64,000 nucleotides of DNA from Microbacterium sp. H1-D42 (GCF_022637555.1 NZ_CP093342.1:868001-932000); one strand, 5' to 3'; positions 8,384 through 18,838 are shown, counted from the stretch's first letter. Made by a program: numbers and translations. Notes: generated by a model not told the origin, from the letters alone.

Positions 8384-8413
8384 ACTGTAGCAAGCCGATT
8401 CGCATTTATGCAA
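8384..8413 (-). promoter_or_regulatory. Promoter of the galactoside importer operon
   Basis: Read on the minus strand, TTGCAT (8413-8408) and TACAGT (8389-8384) are separated by exactly 18 bp, giving a good sigma70-type promoter. The predicted RNA would have a leader of about 40 nt with an AAAGGA ribosome site. The -35 box overlaps the octamer TCTTGCAT, which recurs twice upstream of the lacI gene. Confidence 0.65.
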
Positions 8414-8437
8414 GAATTGCTCGCAAGTTTGCAAACT
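8410..8437. promoter_or_regulatory. Two operator-like palindromes between the divergent galactoside genes
   Basis: GCAAGAATTGC (8410-8420) has complementary GCAA/TTGC arms. AGTTTGCAAACT (8426-8437) is a perfect 12-bp palindrome. They lie between the importer promoter and the start of the alpha-galactosidase gene, so a bound regulator would affect both directions. Candidate regulators are the nearby LacI protein or, because of the TTTGCAAA core, the RamB-type protein. Confidence 0.5.
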
Positions 8438-8449
8438 CGAAGGAGAGCC

Positions 8450-10579
8450 ATGAACACGGACGCGGTCCACCTCAGCGCTGGAGGTGTCAGCGTGATCGTC
8501 GCAACCGATGTCGAGACGATGCCCTACATCGCGCACTGGGGCAGCGAGCTGGGCGACCTCGGTGCGGCCGAGCTTCAGCAGATCGTTCAGGGGGCGCATC
8601 GGCAGCGCGCCGTCAGCACACCGGACACTCCCGTGCCGACCGGCATGCTCCCCGAGGCTCGGCAGGGCTGGTTCGGCATTCCAGGGGTGTCCGGCCATCG
8701 CGGCGGCACAGTGCCCTTCGCCGCCTTCACACGGGATACGCCCATGCTCGTGTCAGGACGCACCATCGAGGTGAGCGGCGTCGACGCTGCTGCCGGTCTC
8801 GAGGTCACTCTGCATCTCGAGCTCTTCGAGAGCGGTCTGCTGCGCACCAGAGCCAGGCTGCGCAACACCGGGAGCGGGGAGTACACCCTCGGTGGTGTCG
8901 ACATCGCGATGCCAGTGCCGGAGCGCGCGACCGAGATCCTCGACTTCAGCGGACGTCACAACGGTGAGCGCCGCCCGCAGCATTCCCTGGTCGTGGACGG
9001 CACCCATCTGCGTGAGAACCGACGCGGACGCACCGGCCCCGATGCGGTGACTCTGCTCGCCGCCGGCACCCCTGGCTTCACCGAGGAGCGCGGCGAGGTC
9101 TGGGCCTCGCACGTCGGCTGGTCGGGAAACCAGCGGGCGTGGCTGCACCGCGGCAACGGTGGAGCCGTGCACCTGGGCGGCGGTGAACTGCTCGAAGCGG
9201 GTGAGGTGCTGTTGGCGGCCGGTGACGAGTACGCCTCGCCCTGGGTGTACTTCACCTACGGCGAAGGGCTCGACGCGGCATCGGCCCGTATCCACGACAT
9301 GCTGCGCGCGCGGCCGAACCACCCGACGGTGGGGCGGCCGATCACCCTGAACACCTGGGAGGCGGTCTACTTCGACCACGCGCTGCCGCCGCTGATCGAG
9401 CTCGCCGATGCGGCGGCCGCCATCGGCGTCGAGCGCTTCGTGCTCGATGACGGCTGGTTCTCGGGGCGCCGTCACGATCGCGCCGGGCTGGGTGACTGGT
9501 ACGAGGATGCTGAGGTCTGGCCACGCGGCCTGGCGCCGCTCGTGGATCATGTGCGCGCGCGGGGGATGCAGTTCGGGCTGTGGTTCGAGCCCGAGATGAC
9601 CAACCCCGATTCGAACCTCGTGCGACAGCATCCGGAATGGATCCTCTCGCCGCTCGACAGGGACGCCCCGCTCGCACGACAGCAGCTGGTGGTGAACATC
9701 GCCCACCCCGATGCCTTCGCATACATCGCTGAGCGGCTGATCGACATCATCACCCGCTACCGCATCGATTATGTGAAGTGGGATCACAATCGCGATCTCA
9801 TCGAGCCCGTAGATCGCGTCACGGGTCGCGCTGGAGTGCACAGGCAGACGCATGCGACGTATCGACTGATGAGAGCTTTGCGCGAAGCGTGCCCGTGGCT
9901 GGAGATCGAGTCGTGCTCTGCCGGCGGCGGGCGCATCGACCTCGGCATCGTGGAGGTCGTAGATCGCTTCTGGACGAGCGATTCGAACGACCCGCTCGAG
10001 CGACAGCGCATCCAGCGCGGCACCAGCCTGCTGATGCCAGTCGAACTGCTCGGGTCGCACGTCGGCGCACAGGTCGCGCACGTCACGGGACGCGCCGCGT
10101 CGATGACCTTCCGTGCCGTGACAGCACTGGTCGGCAGCTTCGGCATCGAATGGGATCTGCGGGAGGCATCGGCGGATGAGCGCGCGGAACTCGCCGGCTG
10201 GATCGACATCGTCAAGCGACTGCGTCCGCTGATCGAGCGCGGACGGCAGCATCGCCTGCAGACCGAGCCGCAACTGATCGCGCAGGCGATCGTGGCCACC
10301 GACCGTGCGCACGCCGTGGCGACCATCGCGGCGATCGACTCGCCGCATCATCTCCCCGGTGGTCACCTGCGCATTCCCGGCCTGGCACCGGAGCGCCTCT
10401 ACCGCGTCGAGCGGGTGCTGGTCGACGGCGCGGCGGACCCGACCGCGGGCCGGATGCAGCCGCACTGGTGGTCGGGGCCGATCGAGATGACGGGCAAGGT
10501 GCTCGCCGAGATCGGGCTCGGCCTGCCGACACTGCGCCCGCAGGAAGCGGGACTCATCGAATTCACCGCGGTGTCCTGA
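8450..10579 (+). CDS. Alpha-galactosidase, glycoside hydrolase family 36
   Basis: The protein has 709 aa and is cytoplasmic. An N-terminal beta-supersandwich is followed by a TIM barrel. FVLDDGWFSGRRHDR, the nucleophile Asp445 in DYVKWDHNRD, the substrate loop ESCSAGGGRIDLGI and the acid/base Asp511 in FWTSDSND are all canonical for tetrameric bacterial GH36 enzymes (AgaR/RafA/MelA-like), as is the 700-730 aa length. It releases galactose from melibiose, raffinose and similar sugars. ATG 8450 is preceded by AAGGAGAG. The gene is transcribed divergently from the importer and its stop overlaps the next start (TGATG), so the two downstream enzymes are coupled. Confidence 0.95.
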   Translation: MNTDAVHLSAGGVSVIVATDVETMPYIAHWGSELGDLGAAELQQIVQGAHRQRAVSTPDTPVPTGMLPEARQGWFGIPGVSGHRGGTVPFAAFTRDTPMLVSGRTIEVSGVDAAAGLEVTLHLELFESGLLRTRARLRNTGSGEYTLGGVDIAMPVPERATEILDFSGRHNGERRPQHSLVVDGTHLRENRRGRTGPDAVTLLAAGTPGFTEERGEVWASHVGWSGNQRAWLHRGNGGAVHLGGGELLEAGEVLLAAGDEYASPWVYFTYGEGLDAASARIHDMLRARPNHPTVGRPITLNTWEAVYFDHALPPLIELADAAAAIGVERFVLDDGWFSGRRHDRAGLGDWYEDAEVWPRGLAPLVDHVRARGMQFGLWFEPEMTNPDSNLVRQHPEWILSPLDRDAPLARQQLVVNIAHPDAFAYIAERLIDIITRYRIDYVKWDHNRDLIEPVDRVTGRAGVHRQTHATYRLMRALREACPWLEIESCSAGGGRIDLGIVEVVDRFWTSDSNDPLERQRIQRGTSLLMPVELLGSHVGAQVAHVTGRAASMTFRAVTALVGSFGIEWDLREASADERAELAGWIDIVKRLRPLIERGRQHRLQTEPQLIAQAIVATDRAHAVATIAAIDSPHHLPGGHLRIPGLAPERLYRVERVLVDGAADPTAGRMQPHWWSGPIEMTGKVLAEIGLGLPTLRPQEAGLIEFTAVS

Positions 10580-11976
10580 TGAGCAGCATCCGACTGCGCA
10601 GCAGCAGCGCGCAACTGCAGCAGATCTTCGACTGGGCGCGGACCGAAGCCCTCGGACATCGCGTCGACGGCGGTGCCGCCGGTCCGCGGGACGTGTCGGA
10701 GCGCACACCCGACGGACTCGGCGAGGTGCGTTACTCCGACGCGTACTGGGCGGGGTACTCGCATCGGTCTGGCTACTACTCGCGCGACTTCGCGCACCAG
10801 GCCGTTGGTGCTCACCTGCTCGGCATGGCGGAACGCAATGACGCCATGCTGGGCTCGTTCCTGCGGTCAGCGACCCCGGAGCACGACGGGTGGCCGCTGT
10901 GGGCGCTCAACTTCGACCGCCGCACGCCGCTGCAGATCGACTACCTCGGGCCTGACCGATTCGTGCGCGAACTGCCCGCCGTGTTCGAGCTCGCCGAGAC
11001 CGCTCACGTACTGCAGCGCTGGACCGGGCATCCGCTCTCAGGCGACGCGCTGGCTGCTGTCATCGACTTCGTCGGCGTGTTCGTCGACCGCCACGACCTG
11101 TCGCCCCGCAACGGCGTCGCGGGGGCGGACGGACCAGGAATCTTCGACGGCACGGCGAGCTACAACGAGCTGCCGGGGGTGATCTTGCGCGAAGCGGGGG
11201 ATGGGTTCGGCGCGCAGTACGCCGCGACGCGGCATGTGGCAGCGCTCGTCGCGGCGGACGGCGGCGACGCATCGGCCCTGCAGGCGCGAGCGGATGCCCT
11301 GATGACGCTGTACAGGCAGACGTGGAGTCGTGGTGAGGGGGACGCCGTGGTCTGCGGATGGACGCCGAACGGGCATCCGATCCAGGAGTGGTCGCGGGAG
11401 TCGACCTGGTTCCCACTGCTGAAGGGTCTGCTCGTCGACGAGCGGGCGGCCGCCGAACTCGACCGCGTCGATCGACTCGGCCGCGACTCCGAGACCGCGC
11501 CCAAGAACATCGAGGCACTCACGTACCTGCCCGACCTGTTCTTCCGCCATGGGCTTGCCGACACCGCGTGGAGCTGGATGCAGCGCATCTTCGCCCTGCG
11601 CGATGAACCGCATGAGGTGGTGCAGCAGGGCCGCAACGGGTCCTATCCCGAGGTATCGTTCACGCTGCTTTCGCAGATCGCGCTGGGCATCGTCGGCGTG
11701 GAGGCGGATGCCGGGAACGCGCGTCTCACCCTGCGCCCAGGTCTGCCGACTGGCGTCGATGACGTGGAGCTGACCGGCATCCCCTTCGCCGACGGCACCG
11801 TCGACGTGCGTATCGATCGCGCTGGATGCCGGGTCGCGAACCGCACGGCACATGCGCTGCGCATAGCCCTCGGACAAGGCGGTTTCCGTGACCCGCACCT
11901 GAGCGGCCCAGAGCGCGCGGGCAGTGCCGTGACCATCGGGGCCGGGGATGCCGACGTGATCGCTGTGCGCCTCTGA
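10579..11976 (+). CDS. Putative six-hairpin (alpha/alpha-barrel) glycosidase, uncharacterised
   Basis: The protein has 465 aa with no signal peptide. I do not recognise a named family. The middle part has helical-barrel features: a YSDAYWAGYSHRSGYYSRDF segment followed by HLLGMAERNDAML, and repeated aromatic/acidic stretches (WALNFDRR, FDGTASYNELPG, PIQEWSRESTWFPLLKG). The C-terminus looks like a small beta-sandwich with RLTLRPGLP and FADGTVDVRID, as in many catalytic (alpha/alpha)6 glycosidases. ATG 10579 overlaps the GH36 stop, so it is made together with the alpha-galactosidase. A role in finishing the breakdown of imported galactosides is inference. A possible alternative is a mutarotase-linked or rhamnosidase-like enzyme. 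Confidence 0.6.
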   Translation: MSSIRLRSSSAQLQQIFDWARTEALGHRVDGGAAGPRDVSERTPDGLGEVRYSDAYWAGYSHRSGYYSRDFAHQAVGAHLLGMAERNDAMLGSFLRSATPEHDGWPLWALNFDRRTPLQIDYLGPDRFVRELPAVFELAETAHVLQRWTGHPLSGDALAAVIDFVGVFVDRHDLSPRNGVAGADGPGIFDGTASYNELPGVILREAGDGFGAQYAATRHVAALVAADGGDASALQARADALMTLYRQTWSRGEGDAVVCGWTPNGHPIQEWSRESTWFPLLKGLLVDERAAAELDRVDRLGRDSETAPKNIEALTYLPDLFFRHGLADTAWSWMQRIFALRDEPHEVVQQGRNGSYPEVSFTLLSQIALGIVGVEADAGNARLTLRPGLPTGVDDVELTGIPFADGTVDVRIDRAGCRVANRTAHALRIALGQGGFRDPHLSGPERAGSAVTIGAGDADVIAVRL

Positions 11977-11977
11977 G

Positions 11978-13057
11978 TCAGCTCGAGCGCACCGGGCCGG
12001 TCGATCTCCGTACCCGCAGTTCGGGCTCGACCAGCGTCTCCTCGGTGCGCACCGGGCGATCCTGCACCATGGTGACCAGCGTGCGTGTGCACAGCTCGGC
12101 GATGGCCTCGATAGGCTGACGGACACTGGTCAGCGGCGGGTCGGTGAACTCCAGCATGTATGTGTCGTTGTAGCCGATGACCGACACGTCGCCTGGGACA
12201 TCCAGCCCGCGTCGGCGGATGGCGCGGTAGGCGCCCAGCGCCATGTCGTCGCTCGAGGCGATGATCGCGGTCGCACCGGCGTTGAGCAGTTCATCGGCCG
12301 CGCTGCGTCCGCCGTCGATCGAGTAGTGCACACGGACCACGAGGTCCTCGGCGTCGGTCAGCCCACGCGAGTCCATGGACGTGAGGTAGCCCTCGACGCG
12401 TCGGTCGGCGGGGATGTTGCCGGTGGGGCCCGCCATCATCCCGATGCGCCGGTGCCCGAGCTCGTGCAGGTGAGCCACCGACAGCTCGGCGGCCTGCCAG
12501 TCATCCGTCGAGATCGCCGGTGCCTCGACGGCGGCGAAAGAGCCGTTGATCGTGAGGAACGGCACACCGCGGGATTCCAGAAGCTGGTGGGCGACGGGGT
12601 CGGAGTTGCGCAGCGTGTTGCTGGAGGACAGGAAGATCGCGGCGGCGATGCCCTTGTCGATGAGCATCTCGACGTAGTCCTGCTCGGCGATCGTGCCGGG
12701 GAAGACCGGGCAGACCACGGCGCGCAGACCGTGCGGGCTCAGCCTCGTCTCGATCTCATCGGCCATCTCGGAGAAGATGATCCCCTTGAGGCTGGGGGTG
12801 AGGATCAGCACTATCTCGCCCTTGACGCTGCGCTCGTAGCCGACCTCGCGCAGTGCTGCCTCGACCTGATCTCTGGTCTTCTGGGCGACGCCGTACTTGC
12901 GGTTGAGCACCCGACTGACCGTGGCTTCGCTGACTCCGGCGAGGGCGGCGATCTCGGAGAGCCGCATGGAGCCCGCGGGGGAGCGGGTCTTGCGCGACGC
13001 GCCCGTCTTCGGGCCGTCGACCTTCGTCGCCGGGGGCTCCTGCGCATCCACATCCAT
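11978..13057 (-). CDS. LacI-family transcriptional regulator of the galactoside locus
   Basis: The protein has 359 aa. An unusual hydrophilic N-terminal tail of about 30 residues precedes the LacI helix-turn-helix (MRLSEIAALAGVSEATVSRV) and hinge helix. The periplasmic-binding-protein-like sensor domain follows, with SSSNTL and HRRIGMMAGP and ending in DPPLTSVRQPIEAI. ATG 13057 has GGGAG upstream, and ATG 13072 is an alternative. It is convergent with the enzyme pair: its stop lies 2 bp after the glycosidase stop. It probably represses the importer and galactosidase genes in the absence of a galactoside. TCTTGCAT octamers lie at its own start and promoter region. Confidence 0.9.
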   Translation of the reverse strand: MDVDAQEPPATKVDGPKTGASRKTRSPAGSMRLSEIAALAGVSEATVSRVLNRKYGVAQKTRDQVEAALREVGYERSVKGEIVLILTPSLKGIIFSEMADEIETRLSPHGLRAVVCPVFPGTIAEQDYVEMLIDKGIAAAIFLSSSNTLRNSDPVAHQLLESRGVPFLTINGSFAAVEAPAISTDDWQAAELSVAHLHELGHRRIGMMAGPTGNIPADRRVEGYLTSMDSRGLTDAEDLVVRVHYSIDGGRSAADELLNAGATAIIASSDDMALGAYRAIRRRGLDVPGDVSVIGYNDTYMLEFTDPPLTSVRQPIEAIAELCTRTLVTMVQDRPVRTEETLVEPELRVRRSTGPVRSS

Positions 13058-13064
13058 GCTCCCA

Positions 13065-13096
13065 TCTTGCATGACGAGGGCGCGGGGGTCTTGCAT
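13065..13096. repeat. Two direct TCTTGCATGACG repeats upstream of the lacI gene
   Basis: TCTTGCAT occurs at 13065-13072 and 13089-13096, exactly 24 bp apart, both followed by GACG. The same octamer appears on the minus strand at 8415-8408 over the -35 box of the importer promoter. This could be an operator half-site for the LacI regulator. It is a small motif, so chance is not excluded. Confidence 0.4.
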
Positions 13097-13119
13097 GACG
13101 CGTTGTCGCCGGCCGGGCG

Positions 13120-13125
13120 TACACT
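13120..13125 (+). promoter_or_regulatory. -10 box (TACACT) for a leaderless VOC gene
   Basis: TACACT ends 6 nt before ATG 13132 and there is no ribosome binding site. This matches the leaderless layout seen at other genes in this window. Confidence 0.6.
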
Positions 13126-13131
13126 CGCGGA

Positions 13132-13530
13132 ATGACTGGACTGACCCCATACCTCCTGTTCCCCGGAAACGCGGCCGAGGCGCTGCGGCACTACGAGTCG
13201 ATCTTCGGCGGCACGCTGCACCTGTTCGACTATGCGAGTGCCAGCCGCACAGACGGACCGAGCGACGCCATCGCGCACGGCATGCTGCTGGACGGACCGG
13301 TGGAGATCGCCGGAGCGGATGCCGGGAAAGGCGAGCCCAGCGTGCAGATGGCCGGCATGTTCTTCTCGCTGCTCGGCACGGCCGACCCGGAGACGCTCGG
13401 CCGCTGGTTCGATCAGCTCGCTGAGGGCGGCGAGGTGCTCGACGCGCTGCAGAAGCGTCCGTGGGGCGACTATGACGGCACGCTGGTCGACCGCTACGGC
13501 GTGCGCTGGCTGATCGGCCACCAGGGCTGA
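13132..13530 (+). CDS. VOC-superfamily (PhnB/glyoxalase-like) protein
   Basis: The protein has 132 aa with the PhnB-like start LTPYLLFPGNAAEALRHYES and a single beta-alpha-beta-beta-beta repeat pair. The ending KRPWGDYDGTLVDRYGVRW is typical of 3-demethylubiquinone-methyltransferase-like VOC proteins. These are small cytoplasmic proteins, many without a known reaction and some conferring metal-dependent dioxygenase, isomerase or resistance functions. No substrate can be given. It is divergent from the LacI gene and closed by a strong hairpin. Confidence 0.8.
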   Translation: MTGLTPYLLFPGNAAEALRHYESIFGGTLHLFDYASASRTDGPSDAIAHGMLLDGPVEIAGADAGKGEPSVQMAGMFFSLLGTADPETLGRWFDQLAEGGEVLDALQKRPWGDYDGTLVDRYGVRWLIGHQG

Positions 13531-13554
13531 TCGCCGATACCCCTGATTCAATGA

Positions 13555-13588
13555 CGAGACCCCCTGCGCAGCTGCGCAGGGGGTCTCG
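13555..13588. terminator. Bidirectional terminator hairpin
   Basis: CGAGACCCCCTGCGCAG pairs with its exact complement, giving a near-continuous palindrome from 13555 to 13588 between the convergent VOC and aminotransferase genes. A short T run (ACTTTAG) follows on the plus strand. Confidence 0.88.
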
Positions 13589-13616
13589 ACTTTAGAAAAC
13601 GGTGTCGGCGCTGGCG

Positions 13617-14834
13617 TCAGGACGCGAACAGGCGCTGCAGGCGCTGCACGCCCTCCAGCAGCTGGTCATCTCCCAGCGCGTACGACAGGCGCAGGTACCC
13701 GGAAGGGCCGAAGGCCTCGCCAGGGACGACAGCGACCTCGGCCTGCTCGAGGATGAAGTCGGCCAGTTCGAGCGAGGTCGTCGGGGTGAAGCTGCCGCCG
13801 TCCTTCGTCGGCCAGGCGCGGCCGAGCAGTCCCTGCACGTCGGGGTACACGTAGAACGCGCCCTGCGGGTTCGGCACGACGAGCCCATCGATCTTCGACA
13901 GCTCCGCGACGATCAGGCGGCGGCGACGGTCGAACGCCTCGCGCATCTGCTCGGCCTCGGTCTGCGGGCCGTTCAGAGCCGCGATCGCCCCGCGCTGGGC
14001 GACGTTGTTCACGTTGCTCGACAGGTGCGACTGCAGGTTGGAGGCGATCTTGATGGCATCCGCCGGCCCCACCATCCAGCCCACGCGCCAGCCGGTCATC
14101 GCGTAAGTCTTGGCGACGCCGTTGACGAGAATGGTCTGGTTCGCGATCGCGGGCAGCGCCTCGACGATCGACGTCGCTTTGACGCCCTCGTAGGTCAGGT
14201 TCTGGTAGATCTCATCGCTGATCACCCAGATGCCGTGCTCGAGCGCCCACTCGGCGATGGCCTTGGTCTCATCGGCCGAGTACACCGAACCGGTCGGGTT
14301 CGACGGCGAGACGAACACCAGCACGGTGGTGCGGTCGGTGCGCGCGGCTTCGAGCTGCTCGACGGTGACCTTGTACTCCTGGTCGGCGCCAGCGAAGACC
14401 TCGACGGGGATGCCGTCGGCGAGGCGGATCGCCTCGGGGTATGTGGTCCAGTACGGCGCGGGCAGCAGCACCTCATCGCCGGGGTTCACCACGGCCTGGA
14501 ACGCCTGGTATACCGACTGCTTGCCGCCGTTGGTGACGATCACCTGGCTGGGGGAGACCTCGAGGCCCGAGTCGCGCAGCGTCTTCGCGGCGATGGCCTC
14601 GCGCAGCGCCGGCAGGCCGGCGGCGGGGGTGTATCGGTAGTTGGCCGGGTCGGCGAGAGCGACGGCTGCAGCATCCACGATGAACTGCGGCGTCGCGAAA
14701 TCGGGCTCGCCGGCGGCGTACGAGATCACGGCCTTGCCCTCGGCCTTGAGGGCCTTGGCCTTGGCATCCACCTTCAGCGTGGCGGACTCGGCGATGGCGG
14801 AGAGTTTGCGGGAGAGAGGTGCGCGTTCGGTCAC
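13617..14834 (-). CDS. aspC: Class I aspartate/aromatic aminotransferase
   Basis: The protein has 405 aa. It is a PLP enzyme of the Igamma aspartate aminotransferase group: an N-terminal [11 protein letters not shown] segment, SPSNPTG with Asn179 contacting PLP, SDEIYQ with the pyridine-N aspartate, and the Schiff-base Lys242 in [15 protein letters not shown]. It transfers the amino group between aspartate and 2-oxoglutarate and may accept aromatic amino acids or prephenate. The GTG start at 14834 has no ribosome site but has a -10 box TACCAT on the minus strand (14847-14842) 7 nt before it, consistent with a leaderless mRNA. In many actinobacteria this aspC lies close to the secE-nusG region. 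Confidence 0.92.
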   Translation of the reverse strand: MTERAPLSRKLSAIAESATLKVDAKAKALKAEGKAVISYAAGEPDFATPQFIVDAAAVALADPANYRYTPAAGLPALREAIAAKTLRDSGLEVSPSQVIVTNGGKQSVYQAFQAVVNPGDEVLLPAPYWTTYPEAIRLADGIPVEVFAGADQEYKVTVEQLEAARTDRTTVLVFVSPSNPTGSVYSADETKAIAEWALEHGIWVISDEIYQNLTYEGVKATSIVEALPAIANQTILVNGVAKTYAMTGWRVGWMVGPADAIKIASNLQSHLSSNVNNVAQRGAIAALNGPQTEAEQMREAFDRRRRLIVAELSKIDGLVVPNPQGAFYVYPDVQGLLGRAWPTKDGGSFTPTTSLELADFILEQAEVAVVPGEAFGPSGYLRLSYALGDDQLLEGVQRLQRLFAS

Positions 14835-14888
14835 GATTCCGATGGTACTCGGGTGCGGTGGTCGGCAGGAGCGGGGTGACAGGTGCTC

Positions 14889-15353
14889 TCACCGCTCGAC
14901 GAGCACGCCGTCCTCGTCCGCGTAGAGGCGCGCGCCTGGACGGAAGGCGACCCCGCCGAACTCGACGGTGACGTCGATCTCGCCGGCGCCGGCTTTGGCG
15001 CTCTTGCGCGGGTTCGTGCCCAGCGCCTTCACCCCGAGCGGCATCCCAGCAAGAGCGACGCTGTCACGGACACAGCCGTGGATGATGACGCCCGCCCATC
15101 CGGCATCCACCGCGCTCTGCGCGATCAGGTCACCCATCAGCGCCGTCTGCAGGGACCCTGCCCCGTCGATGACCAGCACGGCGCCGTCTCCCGGCGTCGC
15201 GAGGATCTGCTTGACGAGGGCGTTGTCCTGAAAGCAGCGGATGGTGCGGATCGAGCCCTCGAACGACGGATGCCCGCCGAAGGAGCGCAGCTGCAGCGGG
15301 AGGGACTGCAGGTCGTCGCCGTGCACGTCGTAGAGGTCTGCGGTGGAGGTCAT
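14889..15353 (-). CDS. rraA: RraA family protein (4-hydroxy-4-methyl-2-oxoglutarate aldolase-like)
   Basis: The protein has 154 aa with a compact RraA fold. The segments TADLYDVHGDDL, VLVIDGAGSLQTALMGD and the GCVRD motif (after GVIIHG) are conserved. The GxxRD Arg/Asp pair and the Asp in DGAG bind metal and oxaloacetate in the aldolase members. In E. coli RraA inhibits RNase E, and many homologues are instead class II HMG/CHA aldolases or oxaloacetate decarboxylases. The lack of an aromatic-degradation context leaves both options open. It lies between aspC and the glyoxylate-shunt genes as its own unit. Confidence 0.85.
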   Translation of the reverse strand: MTSTADLYDVHGDDLQSLPLQLRSFGGHPSFEGSIRTIRCFQDNALVKQILATPGDGAVLVIDGAGSLQTALMGDLIAQSAVDAGWAGVIIHGCVRDSVALAGMPLGVKALGTNPRKSAKAGAGEIDVTVEFGGVAFRPGARLYADEDGVLVER

Positions 15354-15384
15354 GGGGAAGTCCTATCAGGTCGCGGATCGAGAA

Positions 15385-15412
15385 GGGGTCGGATGCCATG
15401 GCATCCGACCCC
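15385..15412. terminator. Perfect 12-bp stem hairpin downstream of aceA
   Basis: GGGGTCGGATGC (15385-15396) pairs with 15401-15412 around a CATG loop, 14 bp after the aceA stop on the minus strand. It is the likely end of the aceB-aceA transcript. Confidence 0.8.
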
Positions 15413-15426
15413 TGTGTTCGGCCTCG

Positions 15427-17022
15427 TCAGCTGAACTGGTTCATCGTGTTGTGCTGGCCGCCGGCCTTCAGCGCGGCCTCTCCGGCGAAGTACTCCTTGT
15501 GGTTGTCACCCAGGTCGCTGCCCGCCATGTTCTGGTGCTTGACCGTCGCGATCCCCTCGCGGATCTCACGGCGCTGCACGCCCTTGACGTAGGCGAGCAT
15601 GCCCTCGTCGCCGAAGTAGCCCTTCGCCAGGTCATCCGTCGACAGAGCCGCCGTGTGGTAGGTCGGCAGTGTGATGAGGTGGTGGAAGATCCCGGCGCGG
15701 GCGGCACCGTCGCGCTGGAACGTGCGGATCTTCTCGTCGGCCAGTCGCGCCAGCTCGGTGTCGTCGTACTCGACGCTCATCAGCTTGTCGCGGTCGTACG
15801 CCGAGACGTCCGCGCCCTGCTCTGCGAGCGCGTCGTACGCCTGCTGACGGAAGCTCAGCGTCCAGTTGAACGACGGGCTGTTGTTGTAGACGAGCTTCGC
15901 GTTCGGGATCTCCTCGCGGATGGCGTCGACCATCGCGGCGATCTGCTCCACGTGCGGCTTCTCGGTCTCGATCCACAGCAGGTCGGCGCCGTTGCGGAGC
16001 GACGTGATGCAGTCGAGCACGACGCGCGCCTCACCCGTGCCAGAACGGAACTGGTAGAGGTTGCTGGCCAGACGCTTCGGGCGCAGCAGCGTGCCGTCGC
16101 GCTTGATGACCACATCGCCGTTGCCGAGGTCGCCCTCCGCGATCTCCTCCACGTCGAGGAAGGAGTTGTACTGGTCGCCGAGGTCGCCCGGTTCGCGTGT
16201 GACGGCGAGCTTCTGCGTGAGGCCGGCGCCCAGCGAGTCGGTGCGGGCGACGATGATCCCGTTGTCGATGCCGAGCTCGATGAATGCGTAGCGGACCGCG
16301 TTGAGCTTGGCGATGAAGTCCTCGTGCGGCACCGTGACCTTGCCGTCCTGGTGGCCGCACTGCTTCTCGTCCGAGACCTGGTTCTCGATCTGGATGGCGC
16401 AGGCGCCCGCCTCGATCATCTTCTTGGCCAGCAGGTACGTCGCCTCGGGGTTTCCGAAGCCGGCGTCGATGTCGGCGATGATCGGCACGACGTGGGTCTC
16501 GTAGCCGTCGATCTGCGACTGGATGAATTCCTCGGCCGTCTCGTCACCGGCCGCGCGGGCAGCATCGAGCTGCGTGAAGAGCAGGTCGAGCTCACGGGCA
16601 TCCGCCTGACGAAGGAACGTGTAGAGCTCTTCGATCAGCGCCGGCACCGAGGTCTTCTCGTGCATCGACTGGTCGGGCAGCGGTCCGAACTCGGAGCGCA
16701 GAGCGGCGACCATCCACCCCGAGAGGTAGAGGTAGCGCTTGTTCGTCGTCTTCAGATGCTTCTTGATCGAGATCAGCTTCTGCTGCCCGATGAAGCCGTG
16801 CCAGACGCCGAGCGACTGGGTGTAGACCGATGAGTCGGCGTCGTACTCGGCCATGTCGCGGCGCATGATGTCGGCCGTGTACTGCGCGATCTCGAGGCCG
16901 GTGCGGAAGCGGTTCTGCGCCCGCATGCGTGCCGCCGACTCGGGGTCGATGGCATTCCAGCCGGCGCCGTTCGCCTGCTTGAGCTCCTGGATGGCGTTGA
17001 TGTCGTCCTGGTAGTGCGTCAT
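15427..17022 (-). CDS. aceA: Isocitrate lyase
   Basis: The protein has 531 aa. It cleaves isocitrate to glyoxylate and succinate, the first step of the glyoxylate shunt needed for growth on acetate and fatty acids. The active-site loop is DEKQCGHQDGK with Cys222. KQCGH rather than the K(K/R)CGH of the short AceA proteins, together with the 531-aa length, places it in the long subfamily exemplified by Pseudomonas aeruginosa isocitrate lyase. IIADIDAGFGNPEATYLLAK contributes metal ligands. It lies 61 bp downstream of aceB on the same strand, preceded by AAGGACATG. Confidence 0.96.
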   Translation of the reverse strand: MTHYQDDINAIQELKQANGAGWNAIDPESAARMRAQNRFRTGLEIAQYTADIMRRDMAEYDADSSVYTQSLGVWHGFIGQQKLISIKKHLKTTNKRYLYLSGWMVAALRSEFGPLPDQSMHEKTSVPALIEELYTFLRQADARELDLLFTQLDAARAAGDETAEEFIQSQIDGYETHVVPIIADIDAGFGNPEATYLLAKKMIEAGACAIQIENQVSDEKQCGHQDGKVTVPHEDFIAKLNAVRYAFIELGIDNGIIVARTDSLGAGLTQKLAVTREPGDLGDQYNSFLDVEEIAEGDLGNGDVVIKRDGTLLRPKRLASNLYQFRSGTGEARVVLDCITSLRNGADLLWIETEKPHVEQIAAMVDAIREEIPNAKLVYNNSPSFNWTLSFRQQAYDALAEQGADVSAYDRDKLMSVEYDDTELARLADEKIRTFQRDGAARAGIFHHLITLPTYHTAALSTDDLAKGYFGDEGMLAYVKGVQRREIREGIATVKHQNMAGSDLGDNHKEYFAGEAALKAGGQHNTMNQFS

Positions 17023-17083
17023 GTCATGTCCTTCGTATGGGGAGGATGTTCAGTGGGTCTCGAGAGCGATCGGCTCGTGCCGT

Positions 17084-18745
<1,662 letters not shown>

Positions 18746-18838
18746 GGTCGTGGTCCTTACTGGGAGTCGTGCGGTGTCAGTGGGAGCCGGCGAGGGTTGG
18801 GAGTCGGCGTCAGTGCTGGTGGCGTGTTCCCACTCTGG

